A stretch of 36,274 nt of DNA from a virus: positions 1 to 36,274 of the IMG/VR virus record IMGVR_UViG_3300042691_020742. One strand, 5' to 3'. A program made the position numbers and the translations under genes. The notes under the pieces are model-generated. The model did no database searches. It was not told the origin of the DNA and was given only the letters and a program-made list of their open reading frames with translations. Below, one piece after another: positions 17,287 to 24,136 of this stretch (position 1 is the first letter of the stretch; each line of letters opens with the position of its first letter).

Positions 17287-17613
17287 TTAGGAAATTTCTG
17301 AACCAAATGCTGAGAATGACATGTCTCCTGAAGAGGCATACACACGAATTAAATCTGATGCTGCAAGAGTAATACCAACTGTAAGCATGATTGAGTCATT
17401 TGCAGGAACTGTTGCTCCATAAACAACCCAGTGCTTCTGTGTTGTTGAAGCATCTGCTGCTGGACGTACTGCGATACGATATGTACCTGCTGTTCCAGCC
17501 TGATTACAGATTGCAATTGTTGATACAACAGCAGCAGATCCTGCTGTGTAAAGTGTTGTTTCTGTTGTTGCGCTAGGTGCTGCCTGCGCTAGAACTTTAT
17601 AGGTTGTTGCCAT
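17287..17613 (-). CDS. Small conserved-type virion protein
   Basis: A 108-aa protein (MATTYKVLAQAAPSATTETTLYT) with alternating strands and ISTIAICNQ / GATVPANDSIMLTVG / RVYASSGDMSFSAFG motifs. This pattern is frequent among short phage structural proteins encoded near fibres. GGAAGGA precedes the ATG. It is probably a decoration or appendage component. Confidence 0.75.
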   Translation of the reverse strand: MATTYKVLAQAAPSATTETTLYTAGSAAVVSTIAICNQAGTAGTYRIAVRPAADASTTQKHWVVYGATVPANDSIMLTVGITLAASDLIRVYASSGDMSFSAFGSEIS

Positions 17614-17637
17614 GGTGGATCCTTCCGTTATTTACAT

Positions 17638-17646
17638 ATTGTATCA
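17638..17646 (-). promoter_or_regulatory. Late-type extended -10 (TGATACAAT)
   Basis: TGATACAAT on the minus strand lies ~24 nt before the ATG at 17613. The leader contains GGAAGGATCC. No -35 is seen. Confidence 0.45.
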
Positions 17647-17653
17647 TAGATTT

Positions 17654-18184
17654 TTAGCATCCCATTAACATAATAACGTTTGGGAGTAAGTCTATGTTTT
17701 CTCCTAGTTCAACCTCAAACCCATCAACAGTAATTGATGAATTTACTAAAGCAGAATTAGGAATATCTGTTAGTGTATTGTTTAAGCCGCTTATTGTTTT
17801 ATTTGAAAAAACAATTGAGTTGCTTAGGGTGACTTCTGGCGCTGCCCACTGTAATCCAGATGCTGTTCCTGAGTTGGCTGTAAGCACTTGTCCATTTGAT
17901 CCTACCGACAAAAGAATAGGAGTTCCTGAACTTGATGCACTAATTATTGATCCCTTGGAAGTTAAAAATGCGGTTCCAATAGTATCTATGTTATTTATCT
18001 GTTCTTGAAGATCATTAATTGTATATGCTATTGATGGGCTTACTAAATTTGTTGTATTGGTTTCATTAACGTCGTAATCGTATGATCCATAGTGATAAAC
18101 TCTTAGGGCTGCTTGAATATCAGCAGAATCTGCGTACCCTGGTATTTTTGTTGGGACTAATTCTCCGATTGTTTCAACTGCCAT
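17654..18184 (-). CDS. Fibre-type structural protein
   Basis: A 176-aa protein beginning MAVETIGELVPTKIPGYADS, with AALRVYHYGSYDYD and a C-terminal half (VFSNKTISGLNNTLTDIPNS, SITVDG) like the fibre-shaft repeats of the 768-aa protein (NKTI, SLVNDSITVNGY). It is therefore likely to be another fibre or fibre-tip component. AGAGGTG precedes the ATG, and TGGTATAAT supplies a promoter. Confidence 0.75.
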   Translation of the reverse strand: MAVETIGELVPTKIPGYADSADIQAALRVYHYGSYDYDVNETNTTNLVSPSIAYTINDLQEQINNIDTIGTAFLTSKGSIISASSSGTPILLSVGSNGQVLTANSGTASGLQWAAPEVTLSNSIVFSNKTISGLNNTLTDIPNSALVNSSITVDGFEVELGENIDLLPNVIMLMGC

Positions 18185-18201
18185 GTTTTCACCTCTTGAA
18201 A

Positions 18202-18210
18202 ATTATACCA
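18202..18210 (-). promoter_or_regulatory. Late-type extended -10 (TGGTATAAT)
   Basis: TGGTATAAT on the minus strand lies 17 nt before the ATG at 18184. The leader is about 11 nt and contains AGAGGTG. It overlaps the end of the preceding gene. Confidence 0.5.
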
Positions 18211-18790
18211 CAGTTGTGTTTACTGAAATAAACAAATATACCGAAACATCTGTGGCTGTTAATGTCTGCCAAGATCCAGAGTATTCCATTGCCTTTATGG
18301 TTATTTGAAGGTTTGATCCAGAAACCTGTACGTTTGATATTGAAGAAGATACAACATTTGAATGCTTGATGTTATGCTGTACGTTAAAGTTTGAGGCAAC
18401 CAAAGGTGATCCAGTAACGGTAACAATTGATGATATAGGAACAGTTACCGTTGCAGTTCCAGACGTAAAATCAATTGTTTGATCCAGTCTTGCATGTAGT
18501 GCTGGGTTTACCTTTAATATTGTTTCCCACTGATTTGCTCCTGGAACTGAAACATACTGATACATATAGGAATAATCTGTTCCTGGTGAAACATTTATGT
18601 AGAGGTCATTTAAGTAAATATCTTGGCTAAAAATTTTTCCACCAGATGTTAGGCTGTTTGGTTCTCCAGAACCAACAAATACTTTGCTGCCTCGCTGTCC
18701 AGTTGGACCTATGTCAACTGCAACTTCTATAATTTCTGGAGGAGCAATTATTGCAAGATCATCGGTATTTACTGGAATTGATAAAACCAC
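18203..18790 (-). CDS. Hypothetical virion protein, GTG start
   Basis: A 195-aa beta-rich protein (IAPPEIIEVAVDIGPTGQRGSK) with a single collagen-like GPTGQRG and strand-rich Ser/Val sequence after it. The GTG at 18790 shares a base with the stop of the upstream gene and has GGAG 8 nt before it, so coupling is likely. The context (RGD-type and collagen-like proteins on either side) indicates an appendage component; no family is recognised. Confidence 0.7.
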   Translation of the reverse strand: MVLSIPVNTDDLAIIAPPEIIEVAVDIGPTGQRGSKVFVGSGEPNSLTSGGKIFSQDIYLNDLYINVSPGTDYSYMYQYVSVPGANQWETILKVNPALHARLDQTIDFTSGTATVTVPISSIVTVTGSPLVASNFNVQHNIKHSNVVSSSISNVQVSGSNLQITIKAMEYSGSWQTLTATDVSVYLFISVNTTVV

Positions 18791-19149
18791 TATACTGCTC
18801 CAGAGATATCATCTGTTACAGTTATATTTCCAGTAACCAATGTATGAATAATACCTGTTGTGCTAACAATTTCAACATCATAGACATATGTGCCAGCAGT
18901 TAAAGTTCTTCCTACGGTTGGTGTAATTTTACATGTAACTGTGTCCAAAACATTGTCAACTATTGCAGATGCAATTTTTTGAACTCCTGCAGCACCTCTA
19001 ACATTTGAAATAATAAAATTTGCTGATGATCCTGATCCAGTAAAAGAGTCTAAAGAAAAAGTAGTTCCGTTTGCTGATTTTGGGCTAATCACAAACTCAA
19101 AAGTGTCACCACGATAATAGTTAAAATTATATGTACCTGGAAATGCCAT
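18790..19149 (-). CDS. Beta-sandwich structural protein of the 'RGD' family (copy 3, divergent)
   Basis: A 119-aa protein, NFNYYRGDTFEFVISPKS, with a YDVEIVSTTGIIHTLVTGNI end. The layout (RGD followed by an F-V strand, closing D-V-E strands and a short acidic tail) parallels 13980-14384 and 19979-20374, though identity is low. AGGAGG precedes the ATG and TGATATAAT lies upstream, so it may begin a unit. The role is probably that of a virion adaptor; this is inference. Confidence 0.7.
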   Translation of the reverse strand: MAFPGTYNFNYYRGDTFEFVISPKSANGTTFSLDSFTGSGSSANFIISNVRGAAGVQKIASAIVDNVLDTVTCKITPTVGRTLTAGTYVYDVEIVSTTGIIHTLVTGNITVTDDISGAV

Positions 19150-19164
19150 TATTCCTCCTGCTTC

Positions 19165-19173
19165 ATTATATCA
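19165..19173 (-). promoter_or_regulatory. Late-type extended -10 (TGATATAAT)
   Basis: TGATATAAT on the minus strand, ~15 nt before the ATG at 19149; the short leader contains AGGAGG. It overlaps the stop of the upstream gene. Confidence 0.5.
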
Positions 19174-19890
19174 TGAAACTGCTATGTATACAGACCGCAA
19201 CACTGCCTCACAAGGATTATCTGTTCTGATCTGTGGTATTCCACCAAACCCTAGACCTCTTAACTCATGAATAAATATTGTTTGTTCAACTGAAAAATCA
19301 TAGTCATATTGATATTTTAGATTTCCTATATATGAGATTGGGGAGTTGATATCGTCTACCAAAAGTGTTTTTACCCAAACCTCTGTATTATTACTGTATG
19401 TAGTTAGTGTTAGATTATAACGAACTGTTATAATTGCACCCACGTTTAAATTTTTAAAGTTAAGTTTTCTTGTTGTTGGGTTCCACAAAGAAACGTGACC
19501 TTTGGGTAAAAATTTTTCATTTAAATTATCTTCAACTTTATTTAAGTATAAAGATACCCATCCGTCTTCACCCTGATCAACACCAGTTCTTTTTTGTATT
19601 GGTAGATAATTCTCGTAATACCCCCACCCAATTTGCTGCTCTGATGGAGACAATACGCTTTTTCCATCAATACCATTTTTTCCATCTTTTCCTGGATTAC
19701 CTTGATCGCCTTTTTCTCCACGTTCACCTTGAGGACCCCTTATTCCTTGATCACCTTTTGGTCCTTGTGGACCTTGAGGCCCAGGAACTGGAAGAAATGA
19801 AAGTGTATTTTCTTGATACTGAGAATCTTCTACTTTTGATGCATAGGTAGATTTTTTAATTGGAGAGTCCATGCTTTTAGATATTGCCAT
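19171..19890 (-). CDS. Collagen-like fibre protein
   Basis: A 239-aa protein. Residues ~35-77 are an uninterrupted Gly-X-Y run (PGPQGPQGPKGDQG ... GKDGKNGIDGK), expected to form a collagen-like triple helix and hence a trimeric fibre. Next come a conserved-looking QIGWGYYENY and a C-terminal globular beta-domain of ~150 aa. TAGGA lies just before the ATG. A 27-aa gene overlaps the region immediately upstream. It is likely to be a receptor-contacting or decoration fibre. Confidence 0.8.
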   Translation of the reverse strand: MAISKSMDSPIKKSTYASKVEDSQYQENTLSFLPVPGPQGPQGPKGDQGIRGPQGERGEKGDQGNPGKDGKNGIDGKSVLSPSEQQIGWGYYENYLPIQKRTGVDQGEDGWVSLYLNKVEDNLNEKFLPKGHVSLWNPTTRKLNFKNLNVGAIITVRYNLTLTTYSNNTEVWVKTLLVDDINSPISYIGNLKYQYDYDFSVEQTIFIHELRGLGFGGIPQIRTDNPCEAVLRSVYIAVS

Positions 19891-19898
19891 GTCCTAGC

Positions 19899-19982
19899 CT
19901 ACTTCTTTACTTTAAAAATAGTTCCATTTACTTTTATAAGTGGAGGAAGTTTAACATTTTTATCATTAATTTTAATTATCAT
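19899..19982 (-). CDS. 27-residue microprotein in the fibre operon
   Basis: A short basic protein, MIIKINDKNVKLPPLIKV followed by NGTIFKVKK. The start overlaps the stop of the upstream gene (ATGA) and has a strong GGAGGT 5 nt before it; the next gene starts 8 nt after its stop. The tight packing and strong ribosome site argue that it is real. It is lysine-rich, with no membrane segment; function unknown. Confidence 0.6.
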   Translation of the reverse strand: MIIKINDKNVKLPPLIKVNGTIFKVKK

Positions 19983-20374
19983 AAACTACCTCCAGGTGTA
20001 ACGTCTCCAAGAACACAAATAGTTCCTATGACTGGTGTCCATGTAATTGTTGAATTTCCGTCAGGAACTTTTGCTTGAAGGTCAAAGGATAACTCTGCTA
20101 CAACTGATTTATAATTAAGTCCCCAATTTGCAGTTGTTTCGGCTGGGGCAGTAACAGTAACAACACTTCCATCTACCGTGACAGGAAGATCATCTAGAAC
20201 GTCTGAAGATGAATCATAGGCTGTTGCCTTGTATGTCCAACCTTCTGTATCAAATTCTGTTACTTCGTCATTTTCAAGAAGAGATACTGTAAAAGATGCA
20301 GAGTCTCCACGAACAACGGTCCATTGTATATTTGCTGGGGTGGCCCCAAATTTTTCTATTGTAGGAGAGCACAT
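19979..20374 (-). CDS. Beta-sandwich structural protein of the 'WTVVRGD' family (copy 2)
   Basis: A 131-aa protein with IQWTVVRGDSASFTVSL near residue 18, DTEGWTYKATAYD and a closing GTICVLGDVTPG. It is clearly related to 13980-14384 (same WTVVRGD, same WDI/WTY position and same end). It begins the leftward late block: TGGTATAAT lies 7 nt before the ATG, with no ribosome site, so it is probably leaderless. The family is likely a virion adaptor domain. Confidence 0.75.
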   Translation of the reverse strand: MCSPTIEKFGATPANIQWTVVRGDSASFTVSLLENDEVTEFDTEGWTYKATAYDSSSDVLDDLPVTVDGSVVTVTAPAETTANWGLNYKSVVAELSFDLQAKVPDGNSTITWTPVIGTICVLGDVTPGGSL

Positions 20375-20381
20375 ATCATTG

Positions 20382-20390
20382 ATTATACCA
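20382..20390 (-). promoter_or_regulatory. Late-type extended -10 (TGGTATAAT), leaderless start
   Basis: TGGTATAAT on the minus strand, 7 nt before the ATG at 20374. No -35 is present; GC-rich palindromes lie immediately upstream. Confidence 0.55.
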
Positions 20391-20405
20391 TAATAAATAG
20401 GATTA

Positions 20406-20448
20406 ACCCCTAGGGGCAGTGGGGGTGGGTAGAGAGCAACCTAGGGGT
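20406..20448. repeat. GC-rich inverted repeat with CCTAGG palindromes
   Basis: ACCCCTAGG (20406-20414) and CCTAGGGGT (20440-20448) form a perfect 9-bp inverted repeat. The left arm is itself part of the palindrome CCCCTAGGGG (20407-20416). The block, including GTGGGGGTGGG between the arms, is far more GC-rich than its surroundings and lies between divergent genes. It could be a protein-binding or packaging-related site; no T-tract follows. Confidence 0.6.
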
Positions 20449-20685
20449 CAACCAGTATGATTATAACATTATATTATCAAAAATGACCAGAATACATTAA
20501 AGTTTATAAAGTTTTGTTATATATTAAATTGTTATAAAACTGTTATAGTAACAATATTCCTCTTTGTCCGTTTTATACCAATAAGCCAGAGTACTGATGG
20601 TGTATACTTGAAATATATAAAGAAAAGAAATAACTAACTAGTAATATATATTATATATATTATATAGTATATAGGGGGTAAAAAC
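20449..20685. other. AT-rich intergenic region between divergent genes
   Basis: This stretch, together with the GC-rich repeat to its left, makes a ~310-base gap. It is largely A/T, with AT-only palindromes at 20641-20670. TGTCCGTTTTATAC (20565-20578) matches the early-region ATGTCCG motif. No further gene was seen. Confidence 0.6.
20565..20608 (+). promoter_or_regulatory. Putative promoter with TGTCCG motif for the 20686 gene
   Basis: TGTCCGTTTTATAC (20565-20578) is followed by TGTATACT, -10 TATACT at 20603-20608. The -35 is poor. No CRP-like site or TGTCAG spacer element is seen, so it is only a partial version of the early module. Confidence 0.45.
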
Positions 20686-21414
20686 ATTAAAGTATTCAAA
20701 AACGAAATATTGTTTTATCCAGTTGATGAACATGCTGCAACTTATTCAGAACCACCTCAACCAGCACTAAACTTTATCCCCGAATGGCATAGGGTTCTTC
20801 CAAAGTATAGCGAAGGTAAAAACTTTGTTAACTATGGGGGATCTGGAAACAATCTAACTGTAAAATCTTGTTTGCCAGTAACAGATGCTTTTACTGCTGG
20901 TTATATAATTTCTTCTTTTTACGATATGCAGGTTACTAGAAATAATGCTGGAAAACCACAAATTAGTTGGGCACTAAACAATAGAAATGTTTCACCACAA
21001 CTAGTTCAAAGCAATCAACCAAGAAAACATAACTTTGTCAATATTGATGGATATGACGATTCAGAGTTTAGTTGGCTACCAGTTTGGTGTATAAAAACTC
21101 CAAAAGGATATAGTTCAATGTTTGTTCATCCCCTTAATAGAATTGATCTTCCGTTTTATACAATTGGAGGAGTAATTGATACTGATGGATGGGGAGATGC
21201 TGGAAAACATCCTTTTATGTTTAAAAAAGGATGGGAAGGAATAATCCCTTCTGGGACACCATTAATACAGGTTATACCTTTTAAAAGAGAAGACTGGAAT
21301 TCTAAAACTGATAACTCAATGACCAAAGAATATTCAAAAAAGATAATTCAAAGAGATAAAAAGTTAAAAGATTATTACAGACTAAATCATTGGAACTCAA
21401 AAAAATATCGTTAA
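20686..21414 (+). CDS. PEW/GVVDTD-family protein (paralogue A), probable ATT start
   Basis: One of five related proteins in the window. Motifs in order: FIPEWHR, VKSCLPVTDAFTAGYIIS, IKTPKGYSSMFVHPLN, GGVIDTDGWGD and a C-terminal SGTPLIQVIPFKREDW. The last two recall the GVIDxDY and GxxIAQL motifs of dUTPase-type proteins; the family's function is unknown. A TTG codon at 20710 lacks a ribosome site, whereas ATT at 20686 has GGGGG 7 nt upstream and gives MKVFKNEILFYP, matching the MKITFRAES start of the paralogue at 26516-27220. I therefore prefer 20686; only the start is uncertain. Confidence 0.8.
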   Translation: MKVFKNEILFYPVDEHAATYSEPPQPALNFIPEWHRVLPKYSEGKNFVNYGGSGNNLTVKSCLPVTDAFTAGYIISSFYDMQVTRNNAGKPQISWALNNRNVSPQLVQSNQPRKHNFVNIDGYDDSEFSWLPVWCIKTPKGYSSMFVHPLNRIDLPFYTIGGVIDTDGWGDAGKHPFMFKKGWEGIIPSGTPLIQVIPFKREDWNSKTDNSMTKEYSKKIIQRDKKLKDYYRLNHWNSKKYR

Positions 21415-21624
21415 TTACTTATGATTCTGTAAGTGTTCAAACATCATATCGTAAAGTTTGTCAACTTTTAGTTCTAACCTATTGACGGAATCTTTTAGCG
21501 ATGATCCAGAATTCGGCTTAAGTTCGCTAAGATAATGCTTTACTAAAAACTTAACTCCACCAACAAGAATACCAAAAATTGTTAAACAAGTTAAAATTAG
21601 TCCTGCCCAGTCTTGTGGAGTCAT
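21415..21624 (-). CDS. Small membrane protein, holin-like
   Basis: A 69-aa protein with one clear membrane helix (residues ~7-27, WAGLILTCLTIFGILVGGVKF), then a soluble amphipathic tail (SVNRLELKVDKLYDMMFEHL) that may form a coiled coil. Size and layout match small actinophage membrane proteins proposed as holins or holin partners. TGATATAAT lies 7 nt before the ATG, with no ribosome site, so it is probably leaderless. It is not adjacent to the lysozyme-like gene, which weakens the lysis assignment. Confidence 0.7.
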   Translation of the reverse strand: MTPQDWAGLILTCLTIFGILVGGVKFLVKHYLSELKPNSGSSLKDSVNRLELKVDKLYDMMFEHLQNHK

Positions 21625-21631
21625 AAGGTTT

Positions 21632-21640
21632 ATTATATCA
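21632..21640 (-). promoter_or_regulatory. Late-type extended -10 (TGATATAAT), leaderless start
   Basis: TGATATAAT on the minus strand, 7 nt before the ATG at 21624; no -35. Confidence 0.55.
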
Positions 21641-21654
21641 CTATTTGATATTAA

Positions 21655-22596
21655 TTACTCACAAATATATGAGAATGACATGTGAAACTTATCATCTGTG
21701 TCTATGTTAATAGGAGTATTGTTATTAAAACTTTGATCTGCAGCACTGCTTCCTATTGCCCAAAGAGTAAAAGTTGAAGACGTTGGAGAAAGGTGTCCTT
21801 TAAGACTATAGTGATCTATTCCTTGGTTTGTAACTTTATGAATTGATCCACCATAAATATCAGTATGATACTTTGATGGCAATGGCAATGTCAAAGAATA
21901 TTGTCCAGTTCCAAAGTTAGTAACAGTTGTAAACAAAACATCAATCTGTACAGTAACTAAGTTTCCAATTTTCACATATGATCCTGTTGCAGGCGTATTA
22001 GTAAAAGTTAATCCTGTACCGCTCCAAACTGGACTGTAAGAATTAATTGTGGTTGTTCCAGTATCTAAGTTTGCATCTGCTCCATCAGCACCGTCGGCAC
22101 CATCTGCGCCTTTAGGAATCCAAACTTCCCATTGACCATTACTTAGGTAATCAACTGGATCACCAAGTTGTCCACTTGCTTTAGCAAGATATAGTTGTCC
22201 ATCTGATCCTCTAACTACTGCAATGTCTGGAAGATATCCATTTGTTGAAACGTAGTTACCTAAATAATAAATTCCAAAATCTGTACCGTTAGTTCCATTT
22301 GTACCATCTGCACCATCAGTTCCGTCTGCTCCTGCATCACCTTTAGAAGATACTAAAAGCCATCCATAACCAGGAGGGTTATAAGAAGAAAACTGACCAT
22401 CAGGGTGATAGTAAGAAGATCCTTGATATTGAACAACTGATCCAGGAGCATAGTCAACTCCATTTACCCATTCGCCTAAAAAGTTCCAAAGAGCATCTGT
22501 ACCGTCAGAACCATCAGCACCTGCTGGACCTGGTTCTCCTTGTGGCCCTGGTGTTCCAGATCCGTCACCTATTCCTGGATGGGTAAAACGTGCCAT
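21655..22596 (-). CDS. Collagen-like fibre protein, second copy
   Basis: A 313-aa protein with three Gly-X-Y tracts (SGTPGPQGEPGPAGADGSDG near 13, DAGADGTDGADGTNGTNGTD near 90 and GADGADGADGADANL near 165) separated by aromatic-rich modules (WVNGVDYAPGSVVQYQGSSYYH; YYLGNYVSTNGYLPDIAVV) that resemble carbohydrate-binding or fibre-interruption domains. The C-terminal ~130 aa are a beta-domain with VTVQIDVLFTTVTNFGTGQY. It is translationally coupled to the upstream 94-aa gene (TAATG). It probably forms a trimeric surface fibre. Confidence 0.8.
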   Translation of the reverse strand: MARFTHPGIGDGSGTPGPQGEPGPAGADGSDGTDALWNFLGEWVNGVDYAPGSVVQYQGSSYYHPDGQFSSYNPPGYGWLLVSSKGDAGADGTDGADGTNGTNGTDFGIYYLGNYVSTNGYLPDIAVVRGSDGQLYLAKASGQLGDPVDYLSNGQWEVWIPKGADGADGADGADANLDTGTTTINSYSPVWSGTGLTFTNTPATGSYVKIGNLVTVQIDVLFTTVTNFGTGQYSLTLPLPSKYHTDIYGGSIHKVTNQGIDHYSLKGHLSPTSSTFTLWAIGSSAADQSFNNNTPINIDTDDKFHMSFSYICE

Positions 22597-22880
22597 TACG
22601 CACCAGATTCAAGACTTGTTTTAATTACTGCTACTTTCATATTTGATCCCGATGCTATTGCGTACAACGCATCTACAGTCGGAAGTTCAAATGAAATTGA
22701 GTGGTTAGGTAAAATTCTAAAACCATAATCGGTGCTTGAAGTCTCGGCGGTTCCACCAATATAGATATATCCCGAATCGTTTACATTTTGAAGCGTAATA
22801 TCCATTCCGCTGTGAAGTCCGATTGGAGTCAAGCGGGTAGCCGAAGTGTTGGATAATGCTGTAAGCACATGCTGGGTCAT
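22596..22880 (-). CDS. Small virion protein upstream of collagen-like fibre
   Basis: A 94-aa beta-rich protein (MTQHVLTALSNTSATRLTP; DITLQNVNDSGYIYIGG; FRILPNHSISFELP; VAVIKTSLESGA). The pattern of short strands resembles phage head or tail decoration proteins encoded next to fibres. TGATATAAT lies exactly 6 nt before the ATG and no ribosome site is visible, so it is probably leaderless. The stop shares one base with the start of the collagen-like gene. Confidence 0.75.
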   Translation of the reverse strand: MTQHVLTALSNTSATRLTPIGLHSGMDITLQNVNDSGYIYIGGTAETSSTDYGFRILPNHSISFELPTVDALYAIASGSNMKVAVIKTSLESGA

Positions 22881-22883
22881 AAT

Positions 22884-22911
22884 TTGATTATATCATTTTA
22901 TATGATAGAAT
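22884..22911 (+). promoter_or_regulatory. Putative promoter (TTGATT-16-TAGAAT) for the 22931 gene
   Basis: TTGATT (22884-22889), a 16-bp spacer and TAGAAT (22906-22911), 20 nt before the TTG start. The element overlaps the divergent late promoter, so the two may interfere. Confidence 0.5.
22887..22895 (-). promoter_or_regulatory. Late-type extended -10 (TGATATAAT), leaderless start
   Basis: TGATATAAT on the minus strand is followed by 6 nt and the ATG at 22880; no -35. Confidence 0.6.
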
Positions 22912-22930
22912 TATTCTTTTAGGGGGAAAC

Positions 22931-23215
22931 TTGATAAAACCAAAAGAAATACTAGAAGTAACTAAACAATTAGGTCAAAGATCATATTGGACTAAAACAA
23001 ACATTATTGAGTTTTGGGCTTTTAGTACAAAATTAAGTATTATTATTCCTGGTCTTTTGTTTGGAGTTCAATTTTGGTGGCTATACATATTTGCGCTGGT
23101 ATCAAGTCTAGCGCTTATATTAACCTCAACCGTAAAAACTCTTCCGACAATTATATACTTTAACGTCGGTTGGACCATCCTTGCTACTGGCGCTCTTTTA
23201 AAGCATTTCTTTTAA
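22931..23215 (+). CDS. Small membrane protein, function unknown
   Basis: A 94-aa protein with a basic/amphipathic N-terminus (~25 aa) and two or three membrane segments (about 32-50, 52-68 and 73-92). It starts with TTG, preceded by AGGGGG at ideal spacing. It stands alone between a divergent virion gene and the nuclease operon. A holin or superinfection-exclusion protein is possible, but nothing in the sequence decides this. Confidence 0.7.
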   Translation: MIKPKEILEVTKQLGQRSYWTKTNIIEFWAFSTKLSIIIPGLLFGVQFWWLYIFALVSSLALILTSTVKTLPTIIYFNVGWTILATGALLKHFF

Positions 23216-23304
23216 GTCCGCCGAAATAGAGATATCAAACCACCTATGTACAAACCTTGCATTATAAATGCCCTATGTACACGTATTGGTAACATTTCGT
23301 TATA

Positions 23305-23333
23305 TTGACAGATAGATCCTTTTACGATACAAT
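23305..23333 (+). promoter_or_regulatory. Consensus promoter driving a leaderless nuclease mRNA
   Basis: TTGACA (23305-23310), a 17-bp spacer and TACAAT (23328-23333). The ATG begins 7 nt after the -10, at the predicted first transcribed base. This is the closest match to the sigma-70 consensus in the window. Confidence 0.8.
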
Positions 23334-23339
23334 GGGTAG

Positions 23340-23936
23340 ATGGTAGATAGCATCAAAAATATTTTAAAAGTACACCTTCTCAACAAACTAAAATTTCACC
23401 ACACTATATACAGGCTTCCTGCAATAAGTGAATATCTAGAAGAACTTATTTCCGAAACGCTAAATGAAAACGGCATGCCAAATGACTGGAAGCCTCAAAG
23501 AACAAACTCACCGTCTAAAGACTTTACCCTAGATAGCGGAGAGAGCGTATCTATCAAGTCTGGTTTGTATAACATTAAGAACGGCACCCTAAAATTTTCG
23601 GGAAGTAGGTTAGGAAAGCATACTGGCATAGACGAAATGCTAAAGTCCATAAAAGACAACCATGCAGACTACTATGTTTGCGTAGCCAAAAACGACCAGG
23701 ATTGGTCTCCTACGCCAAATAGGGACGAACCTAAGACCTACTATCTCTTTGTCTTTGAAAGTGGCTTATTGGACTATTCTGGCGGTATTTGGAGTAAGGT
23801 AGAAAACGACCTAGGGTATAAATACGTACTAGATGTACCAGGCATGCATGCTAAAATAGTATCTAGTATGAGTCATCAGTTATGGACTACTGTGGACTTA
23901 AGCATTATAGGCGATCCAGAGAAGTTGGTTGTATGA
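23340..23936 (+). CDS. Restriction-endonuclease-like protein (PD-(D/E)XK type)
   Basis: A 198-aa protein resembling small type II restriction nucleases. Asp61 precedes GESVSIKSG (68-75, with Lys73), followed by LKFSGSRLGKHTGIDEMLKSI, a pattern seen where nucleases bind DNA and assemble the active site. The canonical acidic residue before x-Lys is Ser71, with Glu68 close by, so catalytic assignment is tentative. No methyltransferase is encoded nearby, unlike a classical restriction system; degradation of host DNA, exclusion of rival phages or homing are possible. It begins a four- to five-gene operon (23340-25776) and is predicted to be leaderless. Its stop overlaps the next start. Confidence 0.65.
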   Translation: MVDSIKNILKVHLLNKLKFHHTIYRLPAISEYLEELISETLNENGMPNDWKPQRTNSPSKDFTLDSGESVSIKSGLYNIKNGTLKFSGSRLGKHTGIDEMLKSIKDNHADYYVCVAKNDQDWSPTPNRDEPKTYYLFVFESGLLDYSGGIWSKVENDLGYKYVLDVPGMHAKIVSSMSHQLWTTVDLSIIGDPEKLVV

Positions 23937-24136
23937 GCGATGATGTTAATATAGGGGATTGGCTTAAGCCTTCTTCGCCTAGAGCCAGCGATGCTGTCAT
24001 CAATACCCGCCTAGAAATCTGTTCTGGATGTGAGTTCTTTAGTCCTAGAATGTCTAGATGTAAGAAATGTAAATGCTTTATGAAACTTAAAACCGAATTA
24101 CTTCATGCTCGTTGCCCTATTGGAAAGTGGTCATAA
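23933..24136 (+). CDS. Small zinc-ribbon protein, copy 2
   Basis: A 67-aa protein with CSGCEFF, CKKCKCFMKLKTELL and CPIGKWS: a four-cysteine zinc ribbon closely related to 15492-15725. The start at 23933 overlaps the nuclease stop (ATGA) and the stop overlaps the next start (TAATG), so it is tightly coupled. A longer frame begins at 23882 but would overlap the nuclease by 55 nt. Function unknown; its copy in the late block also sits in a small-gene operon. Confidence 0.78.
   Translation: MSDDVNIGDWLKPSSPRASDAVINTRLEICSGCEFFSPRMSRCKKCKCFMKLKTELLHARCPIGKWS

Noticed and set aside
19542-19850. Frames overlapping the collagen-like gene
   Set aside because: Produced by the repetitive Gly-X-Y coding sequence; no independent start signals.
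20407-20448. Terminator identity for the CCTAGG inverted repeat
   Set aside because: No T-tract on either side and it lies between divergent starts, not after genes.
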